Origin: Burkholderia sp. S171
Lineage (GTDB): Bacteria > Pseudomonadota > Gammaproteobacteria > Burkholderiales > Burkholderiaceae
DNA length: 64,000 nt
Assembly (NCBI RefSeq): GCF_009766085.1
Contig: NZ_LMUF01000033.1
Coordinates: forward strand, 1-64,000
Direction: 5' to 3'
The position numbers were made by a program, and so were the translations under genes. Shown here piece by piece: positions 35,458-43,946 of the stretch. The notes beneath the pieces were generated by a model, which did no database searches, was not told where the DNA came from, and saw only the letters and a list, made by a program, of their open reading frames with translations. The first letter of the stretch is position 1. Each line of letters opens with the position of its first letter.

Positions 35458-36882
35458 ATGGAATCACGTCAAATCACGCGCGCGTCGGCCATTGCCGGTG
35501 CATACGAAATCTTCGATTCGGGCACGCTGCTCGCCGATTTACGACGCCGGGTGACGTTCAGAACCGAGAGTCAAAACCCCTCTGCAATCGGGGCCCTCTA
35601 TGCGTATCTGCAAACAGAAATAGCGCCGACGCTTTCAAAGCTGGGTTTCGAGAGTCGCATCGTCGATAACCCTGCGCAAGACGGAGCCCCGTTTTTAATC
35701 GCCGAGCGTCATGAGGGTGTCCACCTTCCCACCGTGCTGACATATGGGCACGGGGATGTCGTCAGAGGCTACGACGAGCAGTGGCGCAGCGGCATCACGC
35801 CGTGGGACATGACCGTCGATGGAGACCGCTGGTATGGCCGTGGAACCGCGGACAACAAGGGCCAGCACTCGATTAACTTCGCGGCGCTAGCGGCCGTTAT
35901 CAACGCCCGGGGCGGCAAACTCGGGTACAACGTCAAGGTCATATTCGAAACCGGTGAGGAAATCAGCTCGCCGGGCCTCAACGCAGTCTGCGCTGCCGAA
36001 GCCAATGCACTTCGCGCCGATGTGTTCCTGGCATCCGATGGCCCGCGCGTCTCGGCGCACCGCCCTACGCTCTTCCTGGGCTCACGCGGCAGCGTGCGGT
36101 TCGAATTGCTCGTCGACCTGCGTGAAGGCGGGCACCACTCAGGAAATTGGGGTGGAGTCCTTCGCAATCCGGCGGTCGTACTCGCCCATGCACTCGCAAC
36201 ACTGGTCGACCGCGAGGGACGGATCATTGTCGAGGGGCTTCGACCGCCGCCTATTTCCGCCGCTGTCAGGAATGCCCTCGCCGATATCGAACTCGGCCGC
36301 GACGAAAGTTCGCCGCGCATCGACCCGGCATGGGGCGAGCCCGGACTGAGTCCGACCGAGCGTGTCATCGGATGGAACGCCCTTGAAGTCCTCGCGATGC
36401 AGTCCGGCAATGCCGATGCCCCGGTCAACGCGATCCCGCCCGTTGCGAAGGCCGCATGCCAGTTGCGCTTTGTCGTGGGTACAGACTGGGAACACGTGCG
36501 TGAGCATCTCGAGAATCACTTCGAGACGCACGGTTTCAAACACGTACAAGTAAAGGTGTCCGGCGGCACGCCTGCTACCCGCCTCGACCTCGACGACCCG
36601 TGGGTTCACTGGGCGCTCGACTCGATGCGCGCCACCACGAACAAGAAGCCCGCCCTCCTTCCCAATCTCGGTGGCACGGTTCCCAACAATGTGTTCGCGA
36701 TAACGCTCGCGCTGCCGACGCTTTGGATTCCCCATTCGTATCCGGCCTGCAATCAGCACGCACCGAACGAGCATTTGCTCGGCTCCGTTGCACGCGAGGC
36801 GCTCGGCATCATGGCCGGGTTGTGGTGGGACTTGGGTGAGTCCGGGCCGGCTATCGTCAAACATCGGACGTCAGGCGCCTAG
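35458..36882 (+). CDS. M20-family metallopeptidase/deacylase
   Basis: A 474-residue M20 enzyme (ATG at 35458; in-frame start at 35407 also possible). Zinc-site elements: TYGHGDV, GDRWYGRGTADNKGQ, FETGEEISSPG, and the dimerisation/ligand HHSGNWGG, with a late WIPHSYP. Such proteins cut dipeptides or N-acyl amino acids. It is followed after 38 bp by an MHS transporter, so the pair probably imports and hydrolyses a peptide-like or acylated substrate. Confidence 0.88.
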   Translation: MESRQITRASAIAGAYEIFDSGTLLADLRRRVTFRTESQNPSAIGALYAYLQTEIAPTLSKLGFESRIVDNPAQDGAPFLIAERHEGVHLPTVLTYGHGDVVRGYDEQWRSGITPWDMTVDGDRWYGRGTADNKGQHSINFAALAAVINARGGKLGYNVKVIFETGEEISSPGLNAVCAAEANALRADVFLASDGPRVSAHRPTLFLGSRGSVRFELLVDLREGGHHSGNWGGVLRNPAVVLAHALATLVDREGRIIVEGLRPPPISAAVRNALADIELGRDESSPRIDPAWGEPGLSPTERVIGWNALEVLAMQSGNADAPVNAIPPVAKAACQLRFVVGTDWEHVREHLENHFETHGFKHVQVKVSGGTPATRLDLDDPWVHWALDSMRATTNKKPALLPNLGGTVPNNVFAITLALPTLWIPHSYPACNQHAPNEHLLGSVAREALGIMAGLWWDLGESGPAIVKHRTSGA

Positions 36883-36920
36883 AGCGCTCCGCTAAATCCT
36901 TTCTTGCCCCAGGCCGAATC

Positions 36921-38207
36921 ATGCAGAAGAAACCTCTCAGTCTGACGCAGGTCGTCGTTGCGACCTCTGCCGGCAATGCGCTGGAATGGTTCGATATCGC
37001 CATCTACGCCATCTTCGCGGTTTATATCGCCAAGAATTTCTTTCCTGCGATGAACGAGACAGCGTCAATGCTCCTGACGTTCGGCACGTTCGGCGCGTCG
37101 TATCTGATTCGTCCGCTGGGCGCCATGGTGCTCGGTGCATACGCCGACAAGCACGGGCGCAAGAAAGCGCTGCTGCTGACGGTCGGTTTGATGATGGTCG
37201 GCACGGCCATCATTGCGATGATTCCGACCTACGCAACCATAGGTCTCGTGGCGCCGATCGGCGTTTTTGTTGCGCGCCTGATCCAGGGATTTTCGGCCGG
37301 CGGTGAGTTCGGGGCGTCAACGGCGATGCTCATTGAGCATGCGCCGCATCGTCGAGGGTTGCTGGCAAGCTGGCAGTTCGCGACGCAAGGTTTGGCAACG
37401 CTCGCAGCGTCCATTTTCGGGTACGCCCTTGCGAAGCTCATGTCACCCGCGGACTTATCGGCATGGGGTTGGCGAGTGCCGTTTTACTTTGGCTTGTTGA
37501 TTGGACCGGTCGGTTTATATCTGCGCAGATTTCTCGAGGATGCGCCAGACTTCACCAAGACCACCCATACGGCAACGCCCATACGTGACGTGTTCGCCAA
37601 GCAAAAGCTCATATTGCTGGTGTCGATTGGCACACTCACCGTCTCGACCGCCGTGAACTACTTGCTCCAATATGTGCCGACGTTCGCGATCCGCGAACTT
37701 CATCTTGACCCGTCCACGGGGTTCGCAGCCAGCATGCTCGCGGGAGCGATGTTGACCGTCATCACCCCGTTCGCCGGCTATCTGTCCGATCGTGTTGGAC
37801 GATTGAAGCAGATGTCACTGACCGCCCTCTTGTTCCTGGTCACGGGATACCCCGCATTCTCATACGTGGTCTCGCATGTGTCGGTCGGCGCGCTATTCAT
37901 GCTGGTCGGCTGGCTCGCGCTGCTCAAGGCCATTTACTTCGGTGCGCTGCCGGCCTTGATGTCGGAGCTGTTTCCCGTTTCTACCCGCGCGACCGGCATG
38001 TCTATTGGGTACAACATCGGCGTGACTATCTTTGGCGGCTTTACTCCCGCCATCATCATCTGGCTCCTGAGCGCCACGGGCAGTAAAGCTGCGCCCAGCT
38101 TTTACCTGATATTCACTGCCGTGATCAGCCTCGGCGCACTGGCTTCGGTGAGCAGGATGCAACGCAAGCCAAAACGAGACTACCGCACGGCGCAACAAGC
38201 CGGATGA
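36921..38207 (+). CDS. MFS transporter, metabolite:H+ symporter (MHS) type
   Basis: A 428-residue, 12-TM protein of the MHS family (ProP/ShiA/KgtP type). Seen: TSAGNALEWFDIAIYA at TM1, YLIRPLGAMVLGAYADKHGRKKAL, and IQGFSAGGEFGAST. Likely co-transcribed with the upstream M20 peptidase and controlled by the divergent LysR. Confidence 0.9.
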   Translation: MQKKPLSLTQVVVATSAGNALEWFDIAIYAIFAVYIAKNFFPAMNETASMLLTFGTFGASYLIRPLGAMVLGAYADKHGRKKALLLTVGLMMVGTAIIAMIPTYATIGLVAPIGVFVARLIQGFSAGGEFGASTAMLIEHAPHRRGLLASWQFATQGLATLAASIFGYALAKLMSPADLSAWGWRVPFYFGLLIGPVGLYLRRFLEDAPDFTKTTHTATPIRDVFAKQKLILLVSIGTLTVSTAVNYLLQYVPTFAIRELHLDPSTGFAASMLAGAMLTVITPFAGYLSDRVGRLKQMSLTALLFLVTGYPAFSYVVSHVSVGALFMLVGWLALLKAIYFGALPALMSELFPVSTRATGMSIGYNIGVTIFGGFTPAIIIWLLSATGSKAAPSFYLIFTAVISLGALASVSRMQRKPKRDYRTAQQAG

Positions 38208-38300
38208 TGCGGCAGGGCATTGCAACTAAACGAGCAAGATTAAAGAGGGGGAGGTGGCCCTCTCCCATGCTTACCTCAGATCTTCGCATCCGTCTCCAAG

Positions 38301-40616
38301 CTAACAAATCACCTTGTCCAATGTGACGGGAAGATCGCGGATCCGCTTGCCGGTCGCGTTGAAGACGGCGTTCGCGACAGCTGCGCCCACACCGGTAATG
38401 CCGATTTCGCCAACGCCGCGCGCGCCCATCGGCGTGTGAGGATCTGCTTCCTCACTCCAGATGATGTCGATCTCCGGCACGTCGAGGTGAACCGGCACGT
38501 GATAGTCAGCAAGCGATGGATTCATCACCCGGCCCGTTCTCTCGTCGAACTGGGTTTGCTCCATCAGTGCAAGGCCAATACCCATGATGATGCCGCCGCG
38601 AAACTGGCTGGCGGCGGTCTTGGAGTTGATGATCCTGCCGCAGTCGAACGAACCAAGGAAGCGGCTCACGCGGACCTCGCCGGTGACCGCATTGACTCGC
38701 ACTTCGCAGAAGAGGGCGCTGTGGCTGTGCATGGACCAGTGCGGCAACTCAAATGGCATCGGAGCCTCCGCCTCGACAGTGACTTCCTCGCGCTTGGCGC
38801 GGGCGAGTATGGAGGCGTAGGTCTCGAAGCGGCTCTCATCCTCCAGGGCACAAAGACCGCCGTCCCGGCCGCCCACGTCCTCCGGTAGCAGGCCGGAGAG
38901 GGGTGAGCTGTTACCGGCGAACCGGAGCAGTTCCCTGACGAGCTTGTGATGGGCCGCAATCACGGCAGCGCCGATAGCCGCCGTCTGCTGCGAACCGCCC
39001 GCCAGCACCACGCCCGGCAAAGTAGAGTCAGCGTATTCGAAGTGGACATCGTCCATGGACAGCCCGAGGCGCTCGGCGGCGATCTGGGTTTGGGCAGTCG
39101 ACGTGCCCATGCCCATTTCGTGCGCGGCGATACCAACAGTCGCCCGCCCTTTGTCGGTCAGCGTGATCCGTGCGGCACCACCCGGCATCCGATAGTAAGG
39201 ATAAGTACCCGTGGCACAGCCCATGCCGACGAGCCAATCGCCATCGCGCCGTGCGCCCGGCTCCCCACGCGATTCCCAACCGAATCGCTCGCGGCCGGTC
39301 TTCCATGCCTCGACGATACCGCGTTGAGAAAAAGGCAGCCCCGTTGTCGGATCCTTTTCCGGTTCATTCCGGATCCGCAATTCGATCGGGTCCATGCCCA
39401 TTGCGTAGGCGAGCTCATCAATGCCGCATTCCAGACCGAAGGTGCCGACAGCCTCACCAGGCGCGCGCATGAAGGTATTGGCCGTCATATTCATTTTGAC
39501 GGTCTCGACGTCGAGCAGGAAGCTTCGCGAAGCGTAGGCGCTCTTCGCCGGCAAGATGAATGGCTCCGGCATGTTGTTGTGCGGCGTCATCGCGACCGTG
39601 CCGGTATGGATCAGGGCGTCAAGAGTTCCATCGTCCTGAGCGCCCAGTGCCACGCGCTGTTCGGTGAGGGTACGGCCGCCGACAATGCGGAACACGCCTT
39701 CCCGGGACAGCATGATCCGCACGGGGCGCTGTGCCAGCTTTGCCGCCGCCGCTGCCAGCACCTGATGCTGCCACACCGTTTTTGAACCAAAGCCCCCGCC
39801 GACAAACGGCGAGGTGACGTGCACCTTTTTCTCATCGATACCGAACACCTCGGCGATGGTCCACGCTTCGTGGGCTACCGCCTGCACGGTGTCGTGGATC
39901 CGCAGCGCATCCCCGTCCCACGCGAGCGTCGCGGCATGCAGCTCGATCGGATTGTGGTTATGGCGAGGGGTCGTATAGCGGACGTCGATCTTGTGAGGCG
40001 CTGCAGCCAGCATGGCCTCGGCATCCTTGATCTCGAGCTTCAGCGGCTCGCCCTGGAAAACACCGGGCTCCGAACCCTTCGCCTTGGCCGCGTCCAAAGA
40101 CGTTACCCCGTCGCTTCCCGGCTCATAAGTAACGTCGATCAGCGACTGGGCATGGTCCGCCTGCTCTTGCGTCTCGGCCAGCACCAGCGCGATTGGCTGG
40201 CCATTCCAGTGAACCTGGTCGTCCTGCATGATCGGCAGGTTATCGCCGCCCGCAGCCTTTTGCTGGGTCATGAACGCTGGCATAGGCTTGAGGCGAGGCG
40301 CGTTTTTATAAGTCATCACGAGTGCAACGCCCGGCGCGGCCTCGGCGGCGGCGGTGTCCATGCTGACGATGCGCCCACGCGCGACAGACGAATACTTGAG
40401 CGCTGCGTAGGTCATCCCCTCCATGGGGAACTCGGCCGCGAAGCTTGCCCGACCGGAGACCTTCAACGGCCCGTCGATCCGGCTCACCGATGCCCCGATC
40501 AAACCGTGCTTGTGGAGAATCAGTGGATCTGGCTTGCCGCCAGGAATAAAGCTGTCAGGGGCGAGTGCGATGGCCTTTTTCATCACCGCTTGCATGGCGT
40601 CTTTGAGGATGGGCAT
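38301..40616 (-). CDS. Molybdopterin-binding large subunit of aldehyde oxidoreductase (PaoC-like)
   Basis: A 771-residue xanthine oxidase family subunit binding molybdenum cofactor. Seen: PFVGGGFGSKTVWQHQVL, FMRAPGEAVGTFGLE, and GARGVGEIGITG with the catalytic Glu near the C terminus. The ATG at 40616 overlaps the stop of the FAD subunit (TAATG). PaoABC-type enzymes oxidise aldehydes in the periplasm or cytoplasm. No Tat signal is present on this subunit. No PaoD/XdhC-like chaperone is next to it in this window. Confidence 0.9.
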   Translation of the reverse strand: MPILKDAMQAVMKKAIALAPDSFIPGGKPDPLILHKHGLIGASVSRIDGPLKVSGRASFAAEFPMEGMTYAALKYSSVARGRIVSMDTAAAEAAPGVALVMTYKNAPRLKPMPAFMTQQKAAGGDNLPIMQDDQVHWNGQPIALVLAETQEQADHAQSLIDVTYEPGSDGVTSLDAAKAKGSEPGVFQGEPLKLEIKDAEAMLAAAPHKIDVRYTTPRHNHNPIELHAATLAWDGDALRIHDTVQAVAHEAWTIAEVFGIDEKKVHVTSPFVGGGFGSKTVWQHQVLAAAAAKLAQRPVRIMLSREGVFRIVGGRTLTEQRVALGAQDDGTLDALIHTGTVAMTPHNNMPEPFILPAKSAYASRSFLLDVETVKMNMTANTFMRAPGEAVGTFGLECGIDELAYAMGMDPIELRIRNEPEKDPTTGLPFSQRGIVEAWKTGRERFGWESRGEPGARRDGDWLVGMGCATGTYPYYRMPGGAARITLTDKGRATVGIAAHEMGMGTSTAQTQIAAERLGLSMDDVHFEYADSTLPGVVLAGGSQQTAAIGAAVIAAHHKLVRELLRFAGNSSPLSGLLPEDVGGRDGGLCALEDESRFETYASILARAKREEVTVEAEAPMPFELPHWSMHSHSALFCEVRVNAVTGEVRVSRFLGSFDCGRIINSKTAASQFRGGIIMGIGLALMEQTQFDERTGRVMNPSLADYHVPVHLDVPEIDIIWSEEADPHTPMGARGVGEIGITGVGAAVANAVFNATGKRIRDLPVTLDKVIC

Positions 40617-41602
40617 TAACGGTTCTCCTGAAGAGCGGTCAGCTTCAGCAGCGTGTCGATGATCACTCGCTGACCCAGTTCGATCTTGAAGGCGTTGTCG
40701 CGAAGACCTTGAGCGGCAGCGAACTCGGCCTGCGCTGCTGCACGGAATGCCGCCTCGGTCGCTGCGCCGTCCTTGAGGGCCGCCTCGGCCACGTTGGCGC
40801 GCCATGGTTTGTGGGCGACGCCGCCTAGAGCAATCCGCACCTCCTTCACGACGCCGTCCTGCACGTCCAGAACCGCAGCCACCGAGATCAGGGCGAAGGC
40901 GTAGGAGGCGCGGTCGCGCACCTTGCGATAACTGGAACGGCCCGTCAGCCCGGGTGGCAGAGTAATGGCGGTGATCAGCTCGCCTGTCTCAAGCACCGTT
41001 TCGATGTGCGGCGTTTCGCCGGGCAGGACGTGGAAATCGACTAATGGAATATCGCGTGCGCCGTTGCGGCCCTCCACCGTCACCACTGCATCCAGGGCGG
41101 CCAGCGCCACGGCCATATCCGAGGGGTGGGTGGCGACGCAGGCACTGGAGGCACCCAGGATGGCGTGCATGCGGTTGAAGCCGCCTATGGCGTCGCAGCC
41201 CGTTCCAGGCGCGCGTTTATTGCAGTGCGCTGCGTCGTCATAGAAGTAGCCGCAGCGCGTGCGCTGCAGAATGTTGCCGCCCACCGTCGCCATGTTGCGA
41301 ATCTGCGCCGACGCACCGGCAAGGATGGCTTCCGCCAGCACCGGATAACGCTCGCGCACGCGCCGGTCAGCCGCCACTGCGGTGTTCCTGACCCCGGCGC
41401 CGATCCGCAAGCCGCTGTCGTCCGTTTCTTCTATTGCGCGCGAGAGGCCTGTTACGTCAACCAGCACCACGGGATGCTCGATGGTCTCGCGCATCAGGTC
41501 GACGAGGTTGGTACCCCCGCCCAGGTACTTGGCTCCTGATTGAGCGCCAAGCGTCAGCGCGGCCTGCGGATCCGAAGCGCGTTCATAGGTAAAGGGGTTC
41601 AT
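40616..41602 (-). CDS. FAD-binding subunit of aldehyde oxidoreductase (PaoB-like)
   Basis: A 328-residue FAD subunit. N-terminal AKYLGGGTNLVDLM and TVGGNILQRTRCGYF are the FAD motifs. The insert with cysteines at 117, 127, 136 and 155 (CGYFYDDAAHC, PGTGC, SSAC) is the extra [4Fe-4S] site found in PaoB rather than in plain xanthine dehydrogenases. Translationally coupled to both neighbours. Confidence 0.9.
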   Translation of the reverse strand: MNPFTYERASDPQAALTLGAQSGAKYLGGGTNLVDLMRETIEHPVVLVDVTGLSRAIEETDDSGLRIGAGVRNTAVAADRRVRERYPVLAEAILAGASAQIRNMATVGGNILQRTRCGYFYDDAAHCNKRAPGTGCDAIGGFNRMHAILGASSACVATHPSDMAVALAALDAVVTVEGRNGARDIPLVDFHVLPGETPHIETVLETGELITAITLPPGLTGRSSYRKVRDRASYAFALISVAAVLDVQDGVVKEVRIALGGVAHKPWRANVAEAALKDGAATEAAFRAAAQAEFAAAQGLRDNAFKIELGQRVIIDTLLKLTALQENR

Positions 41603-42132
41603 CAGGCGGCCTCGCGCTTGTTTGGCTCGGCCTCAGCTTTACCGAACGTGTCCTGGATCGCGTCGACGATGCCGTTATAGGCGCCGCAGCGGCATAGGTT
41701 GCCACTCATTCGTTCGCGTAGTTCGGTGTCGGTAAGGTCGAAGCCCTCAGCGGTCACGTCCTCGCTGACATAGCTTGGCACCCCGCACTTCAACTCCTCG
41801 ACCATGCCGATAGCCGAGCAAATCTGGCCGGGGGTACAGTAGCCGCACTGGAAACCGTCATGCTCAACGAAGGCAGCCTGCAGCGGGTGAAGCTTGCCCG
41901 GTGCGCCCAACCCTTCAATGGTCGTGATTTCGCAATCCTGATACTGCACCGCCAGCGCGAGGCAACTGTTGATCCGTGCTCCGTCGACCAGCACGGTGCA
42001 AGCGCCACATGCGCCCTGATTGCAGCCCTTTTTGGCGCCGAAGAGGTGAAGCCGCTCACGGATCAGATCGAGGAGCGATGTCCTCGGGTCAAAGTCCAGC
42101 TCGACCTCGTTGCCGTTAATGACGAAACGCAT
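41602..42132 (-). CDS. 2Fe-2S subunit of aldehyde oxidoreductase (PaoA-like)
   Basis: A 176-residue subunit with two [2Fe-2S] sites: plant-type (C37, C42, C45, C57 in KKGCNQGACGAC and INSC) and the helical second site (CGYCTPGQIC and LCRCGAYNG). The start at 42132 has GGGGAG upstream. E. coli PaoA has a Tat signal; no twin-Arg leader is obvious here, so the enzyme may be cytoplasmic. Its stop overlaps the FAD-subunit start. Confidence 0.9.
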   Translation of the reverse strand: MRFVINGNEVELDFDPRTSLLDLIRERLHLFGAKKGCNQGACGACTVLVDGARINSCLALAVQYQDCEITTIEGLGAPGKLHPLQAAFVEHDGFQCGYCTPGQICSAIGMVEELKCGVPSYVSEDVTAEGFDLTDTELRERMSGNLCRCGAYNGIVDAIQDTFGKAEAEPNKREAA

Positions 42133-42455
42133 GTTTGCTCCCCTAAGTTCGGGATTGCGCCGGGAAGCGGACGCTTCGCGACTGGCTGTCACCGCAAAAC
42201 GCCAACTCTTCTGCGGCGGATTGATTGCGATACTGCGCCGGGCTGCTGCACGGACTGCACTTTAATTCACGGATCGCTATTGATCCCCAAGATTGCAGAT
42301 ACAGCAATTCTCGGGCCTCAGTCGGGCATGACCGGGCCGGTGGACTCATTGCACGCGGTGCCATAACGCGCCACGTCTTTAGAAAAACAAGGAGCGCATA
42401 AGGCTCGGAACGCTGTTTGCTGGATCGTCTTCAATGACCTACCAAGAGGTTGAAC

Positions 42456-42755
42456 ATGAAGGCAACCATCGTGTCCCACTCCCCCGTGTTGGAAGGGGAA
42501 TCTGAACAGATCTATTTATTCGGATTTGTTCTCGAATCGGAGAGCGGAGCGCCTCCTTATAGGGAAGCAGTTTCCCTGCGCACCGCTCGTGTGCTGGTCG
42601 CTCATCTAGAGGATGGCAACGCGTTTGTGGAAATGTTGAGGGTGATCGTTGCAACCGATGCAGCTAACTACAACTCGCTGATCGGCCGCAAATTTGATGA
42701 TCAAAAAGAGTGGTCGAAAGTCGTGCCGCTGGCCCACCATCGCCTAACAAATTAG
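42456..42755 (+). CDS. Small hypothetical protein, 99 residues
   Basis: Begins MKATIVSHSPVLEGESEQIY with AGAGG upstream. Mixed alpha/beta composition, no signal peptide, no match I recognise. Its 3' end overlaps by 12 bp the 3' end of a convergent small gene. The alternative is that only one of the two is real, but both have usable ribosome binding sites. Confidence 0.5.
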   Translation: MKATIVSHSPVLEGESEQIYLFGFVLESESGAPPYREAVSLRTARVLVAHLEDGNAFVEMLRVIVATDAANYNSLIGRKFDDQKEWSKVVPLAHHRLTN

Positions 42756-42968
42756 GGTCATCAGGCGATGACGTTCGATGTCGGATCTGCCGAACGCGAC
42801 CGCGTACTGATAGGCCTCTGCTTCGGTGTCGAATGTCCCCAGCACGCCGGAGCCGCGCCTTTCGCGACCTGACTCGGTGATGATGATCATGCAGGTAAAT
42901 CCAGATGCACCGCGCGTGACGATTGGATGGATCGTCGCGTCCATATAAACCACCAAGGGCGGTTGCAT
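42744..42968 (-). CDS. Small hypothetical protein, 74 residues
   Basis: Begins MQPPLVVYMDATIHPIVTR with a strong GGGAGG five bases upstream of the ATG. It has a GTFDTEAEAYQYAVAFGRSD segment of a kind common in small Burkholderia proteins. No function is known to me. Confidence 0.6.
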   Translation of the reverse strand: MQPPLVVYMDATIHPIVTRGASGFTCMIIITESGRERRGSGVLGTFDTEAEAYQYAVAFGRSDIERHRLMTLIC

Positions 42969-43228
42969 TCCTGCCTCCCGTGTCCAAATTGTCCCGGTGT
43001 TAAGAGCTTAGTCCATAGACACGCGGCACGAGCGTTCGTTCGCTGTCCGTATGCTATTCATTCTGGACATATGGCATTCGCTTCTGCGACGAAACCCGCT
43101 AGCTATCGAAGAAAGGTGCACACTTTCAGGCCGGGCAATGCAAATGATCCTGCGTGGGTTCCTTGCCCGCGACGCTTAACGCTTTTGCGAACCAAGGCCC
43201 CACGCGTCGCTTGCTCCCTTGGTAGGGC

Positions 43229-43867
43229 TTATTGCGGCGGCGGATGGCCATGATCCTCTTCGCCACCGCGATGCTCGGGCCTGGGCTCTTCGTGATTTGC
43301 ACCGGGTCCAGGCGGGTGCCCGTAGTTGCCCTGCGGCGGCGCCCCCGGCGGCCGGCCTGCGTAGCCTTCATTGCCGCGTGGCGGCGGCCCCGGAGGATGC
43401 CCGCCATATTGCGGCGGCGGTGGATGACCATAACCGGGACCCGGACCCGGACGAGGCGGTGCATGATTGCTCCATCGCTCTTGTTCGTGATACCACGGCT
43501 GCCCGTGATAATAACTGCCCCAGTAAGCGCCCAAGGAGAACGCGACAATCGGTAAGCCGATGGTCGCGCCATAGCCCGGGATGGGCACATTTGAACCCTG
43601 ATACGGATAGCTGAGCGCGGAAGCATCGACCCAGCCTCGCAGGTTCGGAACGGCTACATCGCACCAGGTGTAGCCGGCCACGCAACCGTAAATTGTTACC
43701 TGGAGTCCCTGCGGCAACTGCGACACGACGGGATAATCCGGCGCGGGCCCCGCAAACACGTCCACAGGTGCGTTGGTGAACGCGGCCTGCTGCGCGCTCG
43801 CGCCTCCCGAGAGGCAAAACAAGCCCGCCATGCCCACACCCAGACTCATATTCAAAAGCTTTTTCAT
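43229..43867 (-). CDS. Secreted SH3-like domain protein with Gly/Pro/His-rich tail
   Basis: A 212-residue protein with a signal peptide (KKLLNMSLGVGMAGLFCLSGGASAQ), then a bacterial SH3-type domain (TNAPVDVFAGPAPDYPVVSQLPQG, WCDVAVPNLRGWVDAS) with two Cys likely disulfide-bonded, and a disordered PPPQYGGHPPG-type tail. Bacterial SH3 domains often bind cell-wall or periplasmic ligands. The frame begins at 43915; the ATG at 43867 with AGAGG upstream gives the signal peptide. Confidence 0.8.
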   Translation of the reverse strand: MKKLLNMSLGVGMAGLFCLSGGASAQQAAFTNAPVDVFAGPAPDYPVVSQLPQGLQVTIYGCVAGYTWCDVAVPNLRGWVDASALSYPYQGSNVPIPGYGATIGLPIVAFSLGAYWGSYYHGQPWYHEQERWSNHAPPRPGPGPGYGHPPPPQYGGHPPGPPPRGNEGYAGRPPGAPPQGNYGHPPGPGANHEEPRPEHRGGEEDHGHPPPQ

Positions 43868-43946
43868 CACGATCATCCTCTGGAAAACAGGTTTTTTATC
43901 TTTGTGATCTGGCAAGAAAGCAGCCCCGAATGTAAGACTCCCTCAG

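Noticed and set aside
38240..38270. GGGGGAGG/CCTCTCCC sequence between the MHS transporter and PaoC-like genes as a terminator
   Set aside because: Pairing is imperfect and no T run follows.
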